This document shows positions 16,630-28,038 of a stretch of DNA of 64,000 nucleotides, piece after piece (the stretch's first letter is position 1; every line of letters begins with the position of its first letter). This DNA is from Bacillaceae bacterium (lineage in GTDB: Bacteria; Bacillota; Bacilli; JACDOE01), in the NCBI GenBank assembly GCA_017656255.1, contig JACDOE010000011.1:1-64000 (forward strand). Direction: 5' to 3'. The notes under the pieces were generated by a model. The model saw only the letters and a list, made by a program, of their open reading frames with translations. It was not told the DNA's origin and did no database searches. The translations under genes and the position numbers were made by a program.

Positions 16630-18372
16630 ATGAGTGCTGAAGCAGCGATGACGGCAACTCGTAAAAACATACCACCTGTTCAGCAGGGAGAAGTGATGTC
16701 AGGTGCAGAAATCTTGTTGCGCTGCTTGATCCTGGAGGAGACTGAGTATATTTTCGGTTACCCGGGCGGGGCGGTGTTACCTGTCTATGATTCGTTGTAC
16801 CAGAATCATCTCAATCATATTTTGCCCCGACATGAACAGGGAGCGATTCATGCTGCCGATGGATATGCCCGGGCCACGGGAAAACCGGGAGTCGTGTTCG
16901 CCACGTCTGGACCGGGAGCTACCAACCTGGTAACCGGAATCGCCACGGCTCATATGGATTCAGTCCCTCTCGTTATTTTTACCGGTAATGTCAAGCAACA
17001 GTTGATCGGAACGGATGCGTTTCAGGAGGCGAACATAACCGGGATTACCATGCCGATTACCAAGCACAACTACTTCGTTCGCGATGTCAAGGACCTGGCT
17101 CGTGTGGTCAAAGAGGCATTCACCATCGCAACCACAGGCCGGCCCGGACCGGTACTGGTAGATATCCCGAAAGATGTCAACGAAGCGAAAACGGAATTTC
17201 ATTATCCGGAAAAAGTTGATCTCCGCGGTTATAACCCAACAATTGAGCCCAACTATCTTCAAATGGAACGGCTGAAGGACGCCGTTAAGGCCGCCAGAAA
17301 GCCCGTCATTCTGGCCGGGGGAGGTGTCGTCTCCTCCGGAGCGGAAAAAGAGCTTCTCGCATTTGCCGAAAAAACACAGATCCCGGTGATTACCACATTT
17401 ATGGGAATCAGCGGTTTTCCCCGCCGGCATCCGCTTTGTCTGAGTATGCCGGGGATGCACGGGAACTACGCCGCCAATCAGGCCATCCTGAATTGTGATC
17501 TGCTTATCGGCATCGGCGCCCGGTTTGATGACCGGATTACAATGGGCCGTACCCGCGAGTTTGCGCCCAATGCCAGAATCGTGCATATCGATATCGATCC
17601 GGCTGAGATCGCCAAAAACGTCGAGACCATGATTCCGATTGTCGGTGACGTCAAACATGTCCTGATGAGAGCCCTTGATAAAGTGGAAAAAGGGGATACG
17701 GAAGAGTGGGTCAGACAGGTATCTGAATGGAGAGAGCAGCATCCTTACACCTATCAGAACCGGGATGATGTGCTGAAGCCGCAGAGGGTGATTGAAATAC
17801 TTAATGAAACCACTCGGGGAGACGCCATTGTCACCACTGACGTCGGGCAGCATCAGATGTGGGTGGCCCAGTACTATGAATTTCAACATTCCCGTTCTCT
17901 CATTTCTTCTGGAGGACTGGGTACGATGGGATTCGGTTTTCCGGCGGCGATCGGAGCCCAGCTGGCTCATCCCGACAAACTGGTTATTTCGGTTTCCGGA
18001 GACGGCGGTTTCCAGATGACGATGCAGGAACTGGCTCTGGTTAAAGAATTGAACCTGCCGCTTAAAATTGTCATCATCAATAACAAGTGCCTCGGCATGG
18101 TCAGACAGTGGCAGGAGATCTTCTATGACAACCGTTACAGCCAGATTGACCTGAGTTGTGCACCGGATTTCGTCAAACTGGCGGAAGCCTTCGGTATTAA
18201 AGGTATGCGTGCCGTGAGTCCGGACGAAGCGGAGAAAGTCTGGAAAGAAGCCATGGAACATGACGGACCGGCCCTCATCGACTTCGTCGTGGAACCGGAA
18301 GAAAATGTGTATCCGATGGTTGCACCGGGATCAACTCTGGATCAAATGGTAATGGGAGATGACAACAAATGA
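16630..18372 (+). CDS. ilvB: Acetolactate synthase, large catalytic subunit
   Basis: A 580-residue TPP/FAD enzyme that condenses pyruvate with pyruvate or 2-oxobutyrate, the first common step of valine, leucine and isoleucine synthesis. It has the N-terminal pyrimidine-binding domain with the catalytic Glu in [18 protein letters not shown], the central FAD-related domain ([12 protein letters not shown]), and the C-terminal diphosphate-binding motif [11 protein letters not shown] with the downstream NN. ATG at 16630 is chosen because AAGGAGGAGAGAAATC precedes it; a longer reading from 16558 overlaps the leader and is unlikely. The stop overlaps the ilvN start by 4 bp. Confidence 0.96.
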   Translation: MSAEAAMTATRKNIPPVQQGEVMSGAEILLRCLILEETEYIFGYPGGAVLPVYDSLYQNHLNHILPRHEQGAIHAADGYARATGKPGVVFATSGPGATNLVTGIATAHMDSVPLVIFTGNVKQQLIGTDAFQEANITGITMPITKHNYFVRDVKDLARVVKEAFTIATTGRPGPVLVDIPKDVNEAKTEFHYPEKVDLRGYNPTIEPNYLQMERLKDAVKAARKPVILAGGGVVSSGAEKELLAFAEKTQIPVITTFMGISGFPRRHPLCLSMPGMHGNYAANQAILNCDLLIGIGARFDDRITMGRTREFAPNARIVHIDIDPAEIAKNVETMIPIVGDVKHVLMRALDKVEKGDTEEWVRQVSEWREQHPYTYQNRDDVLKPQRVIEILNETTRGDAIVTTDVGQHQMWVAQYYEFQHSRSLISSGGLGTMGFGFPAAIGAQLAHPDKLVISVSGDGGFQMTMQELALVKELNLPLKIVIINNKCLGMVRQWQEIFYDNRYSQIDLSCAPDFVKLAEAFGIKGMRAVSPDEAEKVWKEAMEHDGPALIDFVVEPEENVYPMVAPGSTLDQMVMGDDNK

Positions 18373-18866
18373 CCGAGCGACATACAATATCCATTCTGGT
18401 CAATGATCAACCGGGCGTACTTGCGCGTGTCGCCAATCTGTTCGGACAACGGGGATTCAACATAGAAAGTATCACCGTCGGCCAATCCGAAGAAGAAGGA
18501 TTGTCACGCATGATAATTGTTACGTCCGGCAATGAACAAACCGTGCAGCAGGTGATGAAACAGCTTCATAAATTAATTGATGTCATTAAAGTACAGCAAC
18601 TCAGTGCGTTCCCGATGGTGGCCCGCGAACTGGTATTGATCAAGGTGGAAGCCACTCCGCAGAACCGTACTGAAATCAGCGGCATCGTGGAACCTTTCCG
18701 GGCATCTATTGTTGATGTCGGCCCACAGTCCCTGATGATTCAGGCGACGGGGGATTCGGAGAAAGTCGATGCCCTGATTCAGCTGTTAAAACCATACGGC
18801 ATTAAACAACTCTGTCGTACGGGTGTTACCGCCATGACCAGAGGGGCCATTACGGCAAAAGTCTAA
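18369..18866 (+). CDS. ilvN: Acetolactate synthase, small regulatory subunit
   Basis: A 165-residue regulatory subunit (also called ilvH). The N-terminal ACT domain shows [29 protein letters not shown], which binds valine for feedback inhibition, and the second half matches the ALS small-subunit C-terminal domain. The length is normal. ATGA overlap with ilvB indicates translational coupling, as usual for this heteromeric enzyme. Confidence 0.95.
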   Translation: MTERHTISILVNDQPGVLARVANLFGQRGFNIESITVGQSEEEGLSRMIIVTSGNEQTVQQVMKQLHKLIDVIKVQQLSAFPMVARELVLIKVEATPQNRTEISGIVEPFRASIVDVGPQSLMIQATGDSEKVDALIQLLKPYGIKQLCRTGVTAMTRGAITAKV

Positions 18867-19898
<1,032 letters not shown>

Positions 19899-19914
19899 CC
19901 TGGAGGTGGAGCAG

Positions 19915-21462
19915 GTGCGAAAAATTGAGATTTTTGATACGACCCTTCGTGACGGGGAACAATCACCCGGAGTCAACTTGAGCACAGAGGAAAAGGTGGA
20001 GATTGCGCTTCAACTGGAACGCCTCGGCGTAACTCGAATTGAAGCCGGATTTGCCGCCGCTTCACCCGGCGATCTGAAATCCGTTCAGGAGATTGCCCGG
20101 CGGGTGAAGAATTCAACGGTTGTCAGTCTGTCACGTGCGGTCAAAGAAGACATAGATAAAGCGGTTGAAGCCCTGCGTGAGGCGGAAAAACCGTGTATTC
20201 ACCTGTTTCTCGCAACTTCTCCGATCCATCGCAAACATAAGTTGAAAATGACGAAGGAACAGGTGATTGAAAACGTCGTTGAAGCAATCCGTTATGCCAA
20301 ACAGTTTTTCGATGAAATTGAATTTTCACCTGAAGACGGAGCCAGAACCGAGCTGGATTATCTGTGTGAAGTGGTGCAGGCGGCTGTTGATGCCGGGGCT
20401 AAAATCATCAACATCCCCGACACCGTCGGTTACATGACTCCCGAACAGTATGCCAACATTTTCAGAGTGGTTCAGGAAAATGTCAAAGGCATTGAAAACG
20501 TGAAACTGAGCTGCCATACCCATGATGACCTGGGCATGGCGGTAGCCAACAGCCTGGCTGCCATTGAAGCAGGGGTCACCCAGGTGGAGGGCACCATCAA
20601 CGGTATCGGGGAACGGGCCGGAAATGCCGCCCTTGAAGAAGTGGCCCTGGCACTGGAAACCCGGAAAGACTACTACCAGGCGACCACCGATCTTAATCTG
20701 AAAGAAATCGCCAGAACCAGCCAACTGGTCAGCCGGTTGACCGGTATGATTGTCCCGCGTAACAAGGCGATTGTGGGAAGTAATGCCTTTGCCCATGAGT
20801 CGGGTATTCATCAGGATGGCGTACTGAAAGAGGTCACCACTTATGAAATCATTCGCCCGGAAACCATCGGGTTGCAATCCAACAAGCTGGTTCTCGGTAA
20901 ACATTCGGGGCGCCATGCGTTCCGTGAAAAATTACAGGAACTGGGCTACAATCTGGAAACTGAGCAGGTTAACCAGTTGTTCGTTAAATTCAAAGATCTG
21001 TGTGATCGTAAAAAAGAAGTTAGTGATGAGGACATCCTCGCTCTGGTCGATTCCAAACTGAGCCATGTACCGGAAACCTACAAGCTGGAATCGATCCAGC
21101 TCTCTTACGGCAATATGTCGCTGCCGACGGCCAGTGTACGCATACGGCTGGCGGACGGAACCATGATGGAAGAAGCAGCCTGTGGCAACGGATCCGTTGA
21201 TTCCATCTACAAGGCGATCGATCGGGTGACCGGAGAAGAGGTTGTGCTGGATGACTATCAAATCGTGTCCGTTACTCACGGAAAAGATGCACTGGGGGAA
21301 GTATTTGTCCGCCTGAAACAGGATGATAATCTGGTGCAGGGACGTGGCGTGAGTACGGATGTCCTGGAAGCCAGTGCACGTGCCTACATCAACGCTCTTA
21401 ACAAGTTGGTGGCTCGTCGAGGCGATGCCGTAGCCAATGAGAAACCCAGTGTAAGTGTGTGA
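19915..21462 (+). CDS. leuA: 2-isopropylmalate synthase
   Basis: A 515-residue long-form LeuA that condenses acetyl-CoA with 2-oxoisovalerate, the committed leucine step. The catalytic TIM-barrel opens with [14 protein letters not shown] and carries the metal-site phrases [15 protein letters not shown] and [15 protein letters not shown] subdomain with HESGIHQDG follows, and the C-terminal regulatory domain (leucine inhibition) fills about 395-500. GTG at 19915 is preferred to the in-frame GTG at 19906 because GGAGGTGG lies 6 bp before it. The gene begins only 16 bp after ilvC. Confidence 0.95.
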   Translation: MRKIEIFDTTLRDGEQSPGVNLSTEEKVEIALQLERLGVTRIEAGFAAASPGDLKSVQEIARRVKNSTVVSLSRAVKEDIDKAVEALREAEKPCIHLFLATSPIHRKHKLKMTKEQVIENVVEAIRYAKQFFDEIEFSPEDGARTELDYLCEVVQAAVDAGAKIINIPDTVGYMTPEQYANIFRVVQENVKGIENVKLSCHTHDDLGMAVANSLAAIEAGVTQVEGTINGIGERAGNAALEEVALALETRKDYYQATTDLNLKEIARTSQLVSRLTGMIVPRNKAIVGSNAFAHESGIHQDGVLKEVTTYEIIRPETIGLQSNKLVLGKHSGRHAFREKLQELGYNLETEQVNQLFVKFKDLCDRKKEVSDEDILALVDSKLSHVPETYKLESIQLSYGNMSLPTASVRIRLADGTMMEEAACGNGSVDSIYKAIDRVTGEEVVLDDYQIVSVTHGKDALGEVFVRLKQDDNLVQGRGVSTDVLEASARAYINALNKLVARRGDAVANEKPSVSV

Positions 21463-21487
21463 TCTAAAGGTAAAAAGGAGAGTAACC

Positions 21488-22573
21488 ATGGACAAAGAGT
21501 TTCAGATCGTAATCCTGCCGGGAGACGGAATCGGTCCGGAAATCATGGAAGAAGCGGTCAAATTGCTCCGTAACGTTGAAGAAAAAGAAGGTGTCCGTTT
21601 TCACCTTTCTTATGAACGGATCGGCGGGGATGCCATCGATCATGACGGCACCCCCCTTCCCGAGCAAACCTTAAACCGGTGTCGGGAAGCGGACGCTGTT
21701 TTACTCGGCGCAGTCGGCGGTCCCAAATGGGATGATAACCCCCCGGAACTTCGTCCGGAGAAAGGGCTTCTGGCCATTCGAAAAGGGCTGGATATCTTCG
21801 CCAATCTGCGTCCCGCTTTCCTGTATGATGCGATGAAATCCGTATCGTCGCTCAAGGAAGAAGTGGTACGCGGTGTGGACATCATGGTGGTCCGTGAATT
21901 GACCGGCGGAATCTATTTTGGTGAAAAAACAAGGGAAACCGTTAACGGACAGGAAATGGCGACAGATAAGCTGAGTTATACGGAACAGGAGATTGAAAGA
22001 GTGGTCCGGCAGGCGTTTGAAATTGCAAGAAAACGAAAAAACTTTGTCACTTCCGTCGACAAGGCCAATGTACTTGAGAGTTCCCGCCTCTGGCGATCCG
22101 TTGTCGATCGGGTGGCGAAAGATTATCCCGATGTCCAGTATCAGCACATGTTGGTTGATGCCTGTGCGATGGAAATCATCCGGTCTCCCCGGCAATTTGA
22201 CGTGATTGTAACGGAAAATATGTTTGGTGATATCCTGAGTGATGAAGCTTCCATGCTGACCGGTTCCATCGGCATGCTCCCGTCAGCCAGCATGGGAGAC
22301 GGCACATTCGGATTATATGAACCGGTACATGGATCGGCACCGGATATTGCCGGTGAGAATATCGCCAATCCGGTGGCGACGATTTTGTCGACGGCGATGA
22401 TGCTGCGCTACAGTCTGGGGCTTACCCGGGCCGCTGATGAAGTGGATCGTGCCGTGGAAGAGGTGCTTCAGTCCGGGGTCCGCACGATGGATATCGCCGA
22501 AAGTCGGGAACAGGCGGTTACCACGTCGGAGATGGGAGATCAGATTGTGGCTGCTTATCGCAAACAGGGATAA
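21488..22573 (+). CDS. leuB: 3-isopropylmalate dehydrogenase
   Basis: A 361-residue NAD-dependent beta-decarboxylating dehydrogenase. It shows [12 protein letters not shown] at the N-terminus, the substrate-specificity helix near [25 protein letters not shown], the catalytic K in [16 protein letters not shown], and the NAD pocket [17 protein letters not shown] at 21488 follows AAAAAGGAGAG. The operon stops here; leuC and leuD (isopropylmalate isomerase) are not present and must be elsewhere, unlike the ilv-leu operon of B. subtilis. Confidence 0.95.
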   Translation: MDKEFQIVILPGDGIGPEIMEEAVKLLRNVEEKEGVRFHLSYERIGGDAIDHDGTPLPEQTLNRCREADAVLLGAVGGPKWDDNPPELRPEKGLLAIRKGLDIFANLRPAFLYDAMKSVSSLKEEVVRGVDIMVVRELTGGIYFGEKTRETVNGQEMATDKLSYTEQEIERVVRQAFEIARKRKNFVTSVDKANVLESSRLWRSVVDRVAKDYPDVQYQHMLVDACAMEIIRSPRQFDVIVTENMFGDILSDEASMLTGSIGMLPSASMGDGTFGLYEPVHGSAPDIAGENIANPVATILSTAMMLRYSLGLTRAADEVDRAVEEVLQSGVRTMDIAESREQAVTTSEMGDQIVAAYRKQG

Positions 22574-22590
22574 GATATAGATAGGATTGA

Positions 22591-22631
22591 TAACTTGCGA
22601 ATCCCAGAGGGGGTCGCAAGTTATTTTTTTG
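22591..22631 (+). terminator. Terminator of the ilv-leu operon
   Basis: TAACTTGCGA / TCGCAAGTTA stem with a 12-base loop, then seven T residues, 18 bp past the leuB stop. Confidence 0.92.
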
Positions 22632-22760
22632 ATGGGGAGCTGTAAGTAGCCTCGTTCCGCGACGTCAGGATACTTTTACATCTACCGTGTAGTCGTGTGT
22701 CAGAAGACGTGATAAAATGGTAAATGGTAATTTTTGTTTAACCTTGATGGAGGGATTTTT

Positions 22761-23153
22761 TTGAATAAAAAAAGATGGATCTCATTGGGGATATTTAGTC
22801 TCATAATCGTAATAATCCTCGCCATTTTTATGACTAAACCCGATGAATCTGATTTTGTTCAATGGTTTCAAGAAAAATATGACCTCAGTTGTTACGATGC
22901 CAATTGTGACAGAATTGTCCTAAAAGATAAGAACGGTGACACACGGGAGGATCTGACATTCTGGCATTTTGAAGGCTATTATGACCATAGTGCAGGCTTT
23001 CTGGGAACAAAGATGCAGCTAAAAAGGCTTTACCGAAATGTCGATCACCCCAATCAATCCTATTTTTCGATCGAAGTAGAAGGTTTTCTGGGTGACATTA
23101 AAGAGATAGAATTTAGTGAGTATCATGTTGATGTTTTGAAAAATAAACACTAA
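22761..23153 (+). CDS. Hypothetical membrane-anchored small protein
   Basis: About 130 residues. A positively charged N-terminus (NKKRW) is followed by one hydrophobic span near 5-25, giving a signal anchor with a mostly hydrophilic, acidic extracellular part. Two cysteines close together (CYDANC) could form a disulfide outside the cell. TTG at 22761 is preferred because TGGAGGG is well placed before it; an in-frame ATG at 22734 lacks such a site. I do not recognise the family. Confidence 0.6.
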   Translation: MNKKRWISLGIFSLIIVIILAIFMTKPDESDFVQWFQEKYDLSCYDANCDRIVLKDKNGDTREDLTFWHFEGYYDHSAGFLGTKMQLKRLYRNVDHPNQSYFSIEVEGFLGDIKEIEFSEYHVDVLKNKH

Positions 23154-23176
23154 ATCTTCTGGAGAGGGATGAAACT

Positions 23177-23503
23177 ATGAGCAAAACGGCTCAAACACCT
23201 GAACCACCTTATTATGCCGTGATTTTCACATCGAAACGAACAGAAGGGGACCGGGGATATGCAAAAATGGCCGAAAAAATGGTGGAACTGGCTTCCAGGC
23301 AACCGGGTTTTTTAGGAATAGAAAGTGCCAGGGATGATGAACTGGGTATTACGGTGTCTTACTGGGAGTCTTTAGATGCCATTAAGAACTGGAAAGAGAA
23401 TGCAGCTCACAAAATAGCGCAAAAAAGAGGCATGGAAGAATGGTATGAACACTACGCTGTCAGAGTTTGTAAAGTAGAAAGAGCCTATACGTCTGAAAAA
23501 TAA
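23177..23503 (+). CDS. Antibiotic biosynthesis monooxygenase-domain protein (YqjZ-like)
   Basis: A 108-residue ABM ferredoxin-like fold protein. It shows the core YYAVIFTSKR, then MAEKMVELASRQPGFLGIESAR and ITVSYWESLDAIKNWKENAAHK, all typical of the YqjZ/YgiN-like group. The family includes heme-degrading and quinol monooxygenases, but many members such as YqjZ have no proven activity. The ATG follows GGAGAGGGATG. It lies 23 bp after the preceding gene and may share its transcript. Confidence 0.85.
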   Translation: MSKTAQTPEPPYYAVIFTSKRTEGDRGYAKMAEKMVELASRQPGFLGIESARDDELGITVSYWESLDAIKNWKENAAHKIAQKRGMEEWYEHYAVRVCKVERAYTSEK

Positions 23504-23663
23504 GCGTTGACTTGGTAAGACTTTTTTATCAGACTCAGAGCTCTCCCCTTACTAAACCCCGCCGCCCCCTAAAAATCACATAAACGGACGAAGATTATGT
23601 ATAGAAAAAGGAAAACGATCCCATTAAAAAGCGGGTTCTGGAACAAAAAAGGAGGGCGCAAAC

Positions 23664-24902
23664 ATGATTCAGCGACTGACCATTGTTGTACTGATTACCC
23701 TTATTTTTTTCACACTCCTGCTGGTTCCGATCTCTCATCAGGTTTCAGCAGAATCCACCCGTGCGGAAAGTGGCAATCTGTTGATGACCGGACCGGTTTA
23801 TATGAAAGATATCAATGGACACTGGGCCGAACGCTATATGGATAAAATGCTTCGCAAAACCATTGCCTACGGTTTTCTCGATCAGACATTCCGTCCGGAT
23901 CAACCGATGAGCCGCCTTGATGTGGCGATAATGCTGGCAAAAGGTCTGGGTCTTGAAACCTGGAAAACAGCCGAGGATTCCCTGGACAAATTATTGCCGT
24001 TCTCCGATCTCTCGACACTGACCACGGAACAGAAACGATATGTGTATATTGTTTCCGGGCTGGGACTGATGATCGGCGATCAGGCGGGAACGTTCCGCCC
24101 CCATGATGCGATTACCCGGGATGAATTCGCCACGCTTCTGGTAAGGGCTCTCGGGTATGAACGCGAAACCGAGTCCGATCAAGTGGACACCATCACCCTG
24201 CCATTTGCTGATAAAAAAGAAATCCCCCAATGGGCATACCCTTATGTACAGGTAGCCTGGGACCACCAGCTCATGATTGGATATGAAGAGAACGGTGTGG
24301 AAACATTCAAACCCAAACGCCAGATTACACGCGCAGAAGTGACCACAGTAATCAGCCGGATTGATGCGATGACCGTCAGCTCGGCTGATGATCCGGTCCG
24401 AATCGGTTCCGTGGCGGAAGTGGACGCATCCGTTTCCCAGCTTACGCTTGTAACGGCAGAAGGACAGCGGTATGTGCTGTCTGTAAGAAGTGATGCCGCC
24501 GTCTATGTGGGTGGAAAAGAATCGACGCTGACTCAGGTCAAAGCGGGGATGCGCGCTGAAGTGATTATCGATGGAAATGGACGTGTATCCTATCTGGAGG
24601 CAGGATATACACTCGACCAGCCGGATGAGATCTTGCAGATGGTGAAAGGCACGGTCATGGATAACGGGTGGAATAGTGTTTCAACCAATAGCGAAAATAC
24701 CGCCATTCTTCGGGTGAAGAAAGATGACGGTACAACTTTCAATATCACACTCAAATCCGATACCTCCGTCTATATCGGGGATGAAACTTCCAGATTGATT
24801 GAAATCCAGAAAAACGCCCGAGTTTCAGTTATTGTAAAGAAAGAAAGCGATGGTACCTATGTCGCAAAAGAGGTCAGGGTGTTTTCCCAGACTCATATGT
24901 AA
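23664..24902 (+). CDS. SLH-domain cell-surface protein with two C-terminal beta repeats
   Basis: A 412-residue secreted protein. A signal peptide (about 1-30) is followed by three S-layer homology modules near 48-105, 110-165 and 173-232, with FRPDQPMSRLDVA, FRPHDAITRDEFA and FKPKRQITRAEVT marking each. SLH triplets bind pyruvylated secondary cell-wall polymer. Two copies of a roughly 75-residue beta-rich unit follow, each ending in a strand like VYVGGKESTLTQVKAGMRAEVII or VYIGDETSRLIEIQKNARVSVIV. This unit is common in SLH proteins of Bacillales but has no assigned role. The ATG is behind AAAAGGAGGGC. It is a single gene with its own terminator. Confidence 0.9.
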   Translation: MIQRLTIVVLITLIFFTLLLVPISHQVSAESTRAESGNLLMTGPVYMKDINGHWAERYMDKMLRKTIAYGFLDQTFRPDQPMSRLDVAIMLAKGLGLETWKTAEDSLDKLLPFSDLSTLTTEQKRYVYIVSGLGLMIGDQAGTFRPHDAITRDEFATLLVRALGYERETESDQVDTITLPFADKKEIPQWAYPYVQVAWDHQLMIGYEENGVETFKPKRQITRAEVTTVISRIDAMTVSSADDPVRIGSVAEVDASVSQLTLVTAEGQRYVLSVRSDAAVYVGGKESTLTQVKAGMRAEVIIDGNGRVSYLEAGYTLDQPDEILQMVKGTVMDNGWNSVSTNSENTAILRVKKDDGTTFNITLKSDTSVYIGDETSRLIEIQKNARVSVIVKKESDGTYVAKEVRVFSQTHM

Positions 24903-24916
24903 TTTGCCTCAAATTA

Positions 24917-24955
24917 AAACCCGGTACCCCTAAAGGAAGGGTGTACCGGGTTTTG
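24917..24955. terminator. Terminator after the SLH gene
   Basis: AAACCCGGTAC / GTACCGGGTTT stem followed by T residues, between converging genes; the A and T flanks let it work both ways. Confidence 0.88.
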
Positions 24956-25264
24956 TCATGTTTCCATTTCAGCTAATAATCGCCTGGCTTTTTCCTGGTC
25001 CTGTTTGTGCACCAGCACTCTGGAAGTGGTCGCCATGTTCGGATTTGAAAATGTGGCTCCCTGTGACCATCCTGTTTTGGGCGTGATCGTTTTTAAACGG
25101 CAGCGAACCCCCCGTGATTTAAGGTAGGCAAATTTTCGCTGTGCCTCTCCCATGGTTCGGGCGGTTCCTTCATAAATTACGATCCAGCTGCGATTGTCTC
25201 GCCAGACCAGGTAAACCCCGACGACAATCAGGGCGACAAACAGGATACCGCTGTATTCATCCAT
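24956..25264 (-). CDS. Small membrane protein, possible DUF2007-like tail
   Basis: A 102-residue protein with an N-terminal membrane segment (about 5-22, GILFVALIVVGVYLVW) and a cytosolic domain. The end, SRVLVHKQDQEKARRLLAE, resembles the ligand-binding pattern of DUF2007 'signal-transducing' domains, which is a weak hint. ATG at 25264 follows GGGAGGGATACGG. The zinc-ribbon gene lies 36 bp upstream, so the two probably form an operon. Confidence 0.65.
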   Translation of the reverse strand: MDEYSGILFVALIVVGVYLVWRDNRSWIVIYEGTARTMGEAQRKFAYLKSRGVRCRLKTITPKTGWSQGATFSNPNMATTSRVLVHKQDQEKARRLLAEMET

Positions 25265-25300
25265 CCGTATCCCTCCCGAAAAAGGCTCTATCATCACATT

Positions 25301-25585
25301 TTATTCGTCGGTTCGCAGGGTTAATCCACAATCCGGGCATTCCATATGCGTTGCAAGTACAGTCGCACCACACCCCGGGCAGGTCTCGCCACCTTCTGAT
25401 TCGGTGATTTCTTTTTTATCCTTTTCCTGTGCGGATTCTGCCTGTTGTTTCAGAAGGTCCCTGATTTCTTCCAGCAGGGCCACGGTCCTGGATGATTGGG
25501 TGGCCGATTCAATCAAAGCATGCCAGAAGTAATAGGTTAAGACAATCAACAAGATAACCAATAAAAGACTACCAAATAAATCCAT
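25301..25585 (-). CDS. Membrane protein with C-terminal zinc ribbon
   Basis: About 94 residues. One membrane span near 4-21 is followed by a short coiled-coil-like stretch (RTVALLEEIRDLLKQQAESAQ). A zinc ribbon with CPGCG and CPDCG lies 15 residues apart near the C-terminus. Such proteins are common in Firmicutes as small membrane adaptors of unknown function. ATG at 25585 was chosen because AAGGAG lies upstream; a longer reading to 25615 is possible. It is probably co-transcribed with the following small membrane gene. Confidence 0.7.
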   Translation of the reverse strand: MDLFGSLLLVILLIVLTYYFWHALIESATQSSRTVALLEEIRDLLKQQAESAQEKDKKEITESEGGETCPGCGATVLATHMECPDCGLTLRTDE

Positions 25586-25710
25586 CCTTCTTAACGCTCC
25601 TTTTTTTGCGCCCAATTATACCATATTTTACAAGGTGGTGCTTTTGGTTTCTCTGTCAGAACGTGTTATAATTCAAACGACTGACATGTATTCAGAGATG
25701 GAAAAAGCAG

Positions 25711-27573
25711 GTGAATCCGTTGAATATCCTGATCACAACATTGAATGCCAAATACATCCATTCTTCGCTGGCGCTGCGCTATCTTCGCAGTTACTGTCGT
25801 GAGGAATTTCCAGAGCTTCAACTGGTCGAATACACCATCAACGACCTGACCATGAATATCGTAGCTGACATATATAAGCGCCGGCCGGATCTGGTCGCTT
25901 TCTCCTGCTACATCTGGAATATCCGGGAAACAATTGATGTCATCAAGAATTTAAAAAAAGTGATGCCTGATGTTCCGATTGTACTTGGGGGCCCGGAAGT
26001 GTCCTATGATACGGACATGTGGATGAAGCGGGTGCCGGAATTTAATTTTATTGTCATCGGAGAAGGAGAGGAGACCTTTCTGGAACTATTGCGGGAGATC
26101 CGGAAAGAGCGGACAGGAGATCGTCCCGATTACGAAAGTGTCAAAGGGATTGCCTACCGCGACGGGGAAAAGGTACGTTTTACACAGCCCCGGGGGCAGA
26201 TTGAAGATTTAAATACCATCCCCTCACCCTATGAGAAACATCTGGATGAATTGAACAACCGGATTGTGTATTTTGAAGCCTCTCGAGGCTGTCCGTTTAA
26301 ATGCCAGTTCTGCCTGTCATCGATCGAAGACGGGGTCCGCTACTTTGACATGGAACGGGTTAAAAAGGACCTGAAGCGGCTGATCGACCACGGGGTCAAG
26401 ACCATCAAATTCGTGGACCGCACCTTCAACATCCATAAAAAATATGCGCTGGAGATTTTTGAGTTCCTGATTAAGCATCACAACGGGACCGTTTTTCAAT
26501 TTGAAATTACCGCCGATATTATGAAACCGGATGTGATCGATTATCTGGTGGAGCATGCGCCACCCGGCGTATTTCGCTTTGAGGTGGGGGTCCAGTCCAC
26601 CAATGATGAAACCAACCGGCTGGTGATGCGGCGGCAGGACTTTGAAAAATTGAGCCGCACCGTTACGCGCCTGAAGGAATCGGGAAAGTTTGTGCAGCAC
26701 CTGGATTTGATCGCCGGGCTTCCTGAAGAAAATTATGCTTCATTTCGAAAGACGTTTAATGACGTTTTTGCCCTGGAGCCGGAAGAACTTCAACTGGGAT
26801 TCTTAAAAATGCTGCGTGGCACCGGTGTACGTGCCCGGGCAGCCGAACATGACTACATCTATATGGATGAAGCGCCTTATGAAATTTTGTCCAATAATGT
26901 GCTCTCGTTTGATGAAATTCTTCGGCTCAAAAGGATTGAGGATATCCTGGAGAAGTACTGGAATGACCATCGGCTGGATCACACAGTACACTACCTGATC
27001 CGGCATGAATTTGCATCTGCCTTTGATTTCTTTCAGGAATTCGGGGATTACTGGGAAGAAAAAGGGTGGAACCGCATCGGGCATCAACTACAGGACCTGT
27101 TTCAGCGCTTGCATATGTTTCTTCGTGAAAGAGGAATGAGAAATCCGGATGTGGTGGAGAGCCTGCTCAAGTATGATTATTTGATTCATCAAAAGGTCCG
27201 CCCCCGTTCCGTCTGGTGGGAGCGTCCTTTTTCAAAAGAGGAAAGCGGGTTTATCTACCAGCAGATTCTGGAAGAACCGGAACGGTTGAAACCGGTTGCC
27301 ACCCGGGAGAAGCTGTCTCTACAACAGCCATTTAAAGATTTGAACTTAACCGAACGGGATCTGCACAAACATACATTTGTGGAAAAGGTATCCGGTGAGA
27401 TGTTGCAGGAACTGGATGCAAACGAGTTTTACCGGGCTGAGACCGTTTCATTTGTGATGCTGGTCTATTATGATCCGGAAAAAAGAAAAAAAGGAGGACC
27501 CCTGGTGTATGCCGCTCCTTTTTTACAAACGGATGAGAGATATGGATCGAATCCCTCTGCTTACAGTTCATAA
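25711..27573 (+). CDS. B12-binding domain radical SAM protein (DUF4080 type)
   Basis: A 620-residue cytosolic protein. The N-terminal cobalamin-binding-like Rossmann domain (about 1-140; VLGGPEVSYD, VIGEGEETF) is followed by a radical SAM domain with the iron-sulfur cysteines C194, C198 and C201 in SRGCPFKCQFC. A long C-terminal extension (about 400-590) matches what is usually called DUF4080. The reaction is unknown for this group; relatives include methyltransferases and methylthiotransferase-like enzymes. GTG at 25711 is used. It stands alone, and its end overlaps the convergent next gene by 13 bp. Confidence 0.85.
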   Translation: MNPLNILITTLNAKYIHSSLALRYLRSYCREEFPELQLVEYTINDLTMNIVADIYKRRPDLVAFSCYIWNIRETIDVIKNLKKVMPDVPIVLGGPEVSYDTDMWMKRVPEFNFIVIGEGEETFLELLREIRKERTGDRPDYESVKGIAYRDGEKVRFTQPRGQIEDLNTIPSPYEKHLDELNNRIVYFEASRGCPFKCQFCLSSIEDGVRYFDMERVKKDLKRLIDHGVKTIKFVDRTFNIHKKYALEIFEFLIKHHNGTVFQFEITADIMKPDVIDYLVEHAPPGVFRFEVGVQSTNDETNRLVMRRQDFEKLSRTVTRLKESGKFVQHLDLIAGLPEENYASFRKTFNDVFALEPEELQLGFLKMLRGTGVRARAAEHDYIYMDEAPYEILSNNVLSFDEILRLKRIEDILEKYWNDHRLDHTVHYLIRHEFASAFDFFQEFGDYWEEKGWNRIGHQLQDLFQRLHMFLRERGMRNPDVVESLLKYDYLIHQKVRPRSVWWERPFSKEESGFIYQQILEEPERLKPVATREKLSLQQPFKDLNLTERDLHKHTFVEKVSGEMLQELDANEFYRAETVSFVMLVYYDPEKRKKGGPLVYAAPFLQTDERYGSNPSAYSS

Positions 27574-27935
27574 ATGTTACGGATATACGTTTTAATTTCG
27601 GCAATTTCCACATTACTCTGGACAGAATCTTTTTCTTTAATCGCTGCTTTCAGGCGGTTGATGGAGGTCTGAAGTCCTTCAATCTCCACTTCGTCGCCGA
27701 GAAGTTGAAGTTGCCATTCGTTTTCATGAAAGGTTTTTTCCATTCGGGATGCCAGTTTTTCAGCCTGTTCCCAGTTGGATACCCGGATATAGGTTTGTAT
27801 TTGATTCACCTGTTTTTGTAAAGTTTGCTTGGAGGGCAGGTCTACGGCAGAAACGGTTGCAGGTTCCCATAACATTGAGCCGGGATGGATGATGGATGAT
27901 GTCAATATCAAGCTGGCAAGCAGTATTCGAATCAT
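27561..27935 (-). CDS. Secreted helical protein, DUF4363-like
   Basis: A 124-residue protein with a signal peptide (about 1-31, cleavage near VSAVD) and an amphipathic helical body (LQKQVNQIQTYIRVSNWEQA, LQTSINRLKAAIKEKDS). This pattern fits DUF4363 proteins, which are often encoded beside DUF421 membrane proteins, as here: a DUF421 gene starts 103 bp away on the other strand. The DUF421 partner hints at a role at the membrane or spore surface (inference). The ATG is preceded by AGGAGTCC. Confidence 0.7.
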   Translation of the reverse strand: MIRILLASLILTSSIIHPGSMLWEPATVSAVDLPSKQTLQKQVNQIQTYIRVSNWEQAEKLASRMEKTFHENEWQLQLLGDEVEIEGLQTSINRLKAAIKEKDSVQSNVEIAEIKTYIRNIYEL

Positions 27936-28038
27936 AATCGATCCGGACTCCTTTCTGATTTAAAAGGTTTTTGAGTATTGTTCCCCTTTTTTTAAACCAT
28001 ATTAAAAGATGACATTGATGCATACAGGGGGAATAGAC

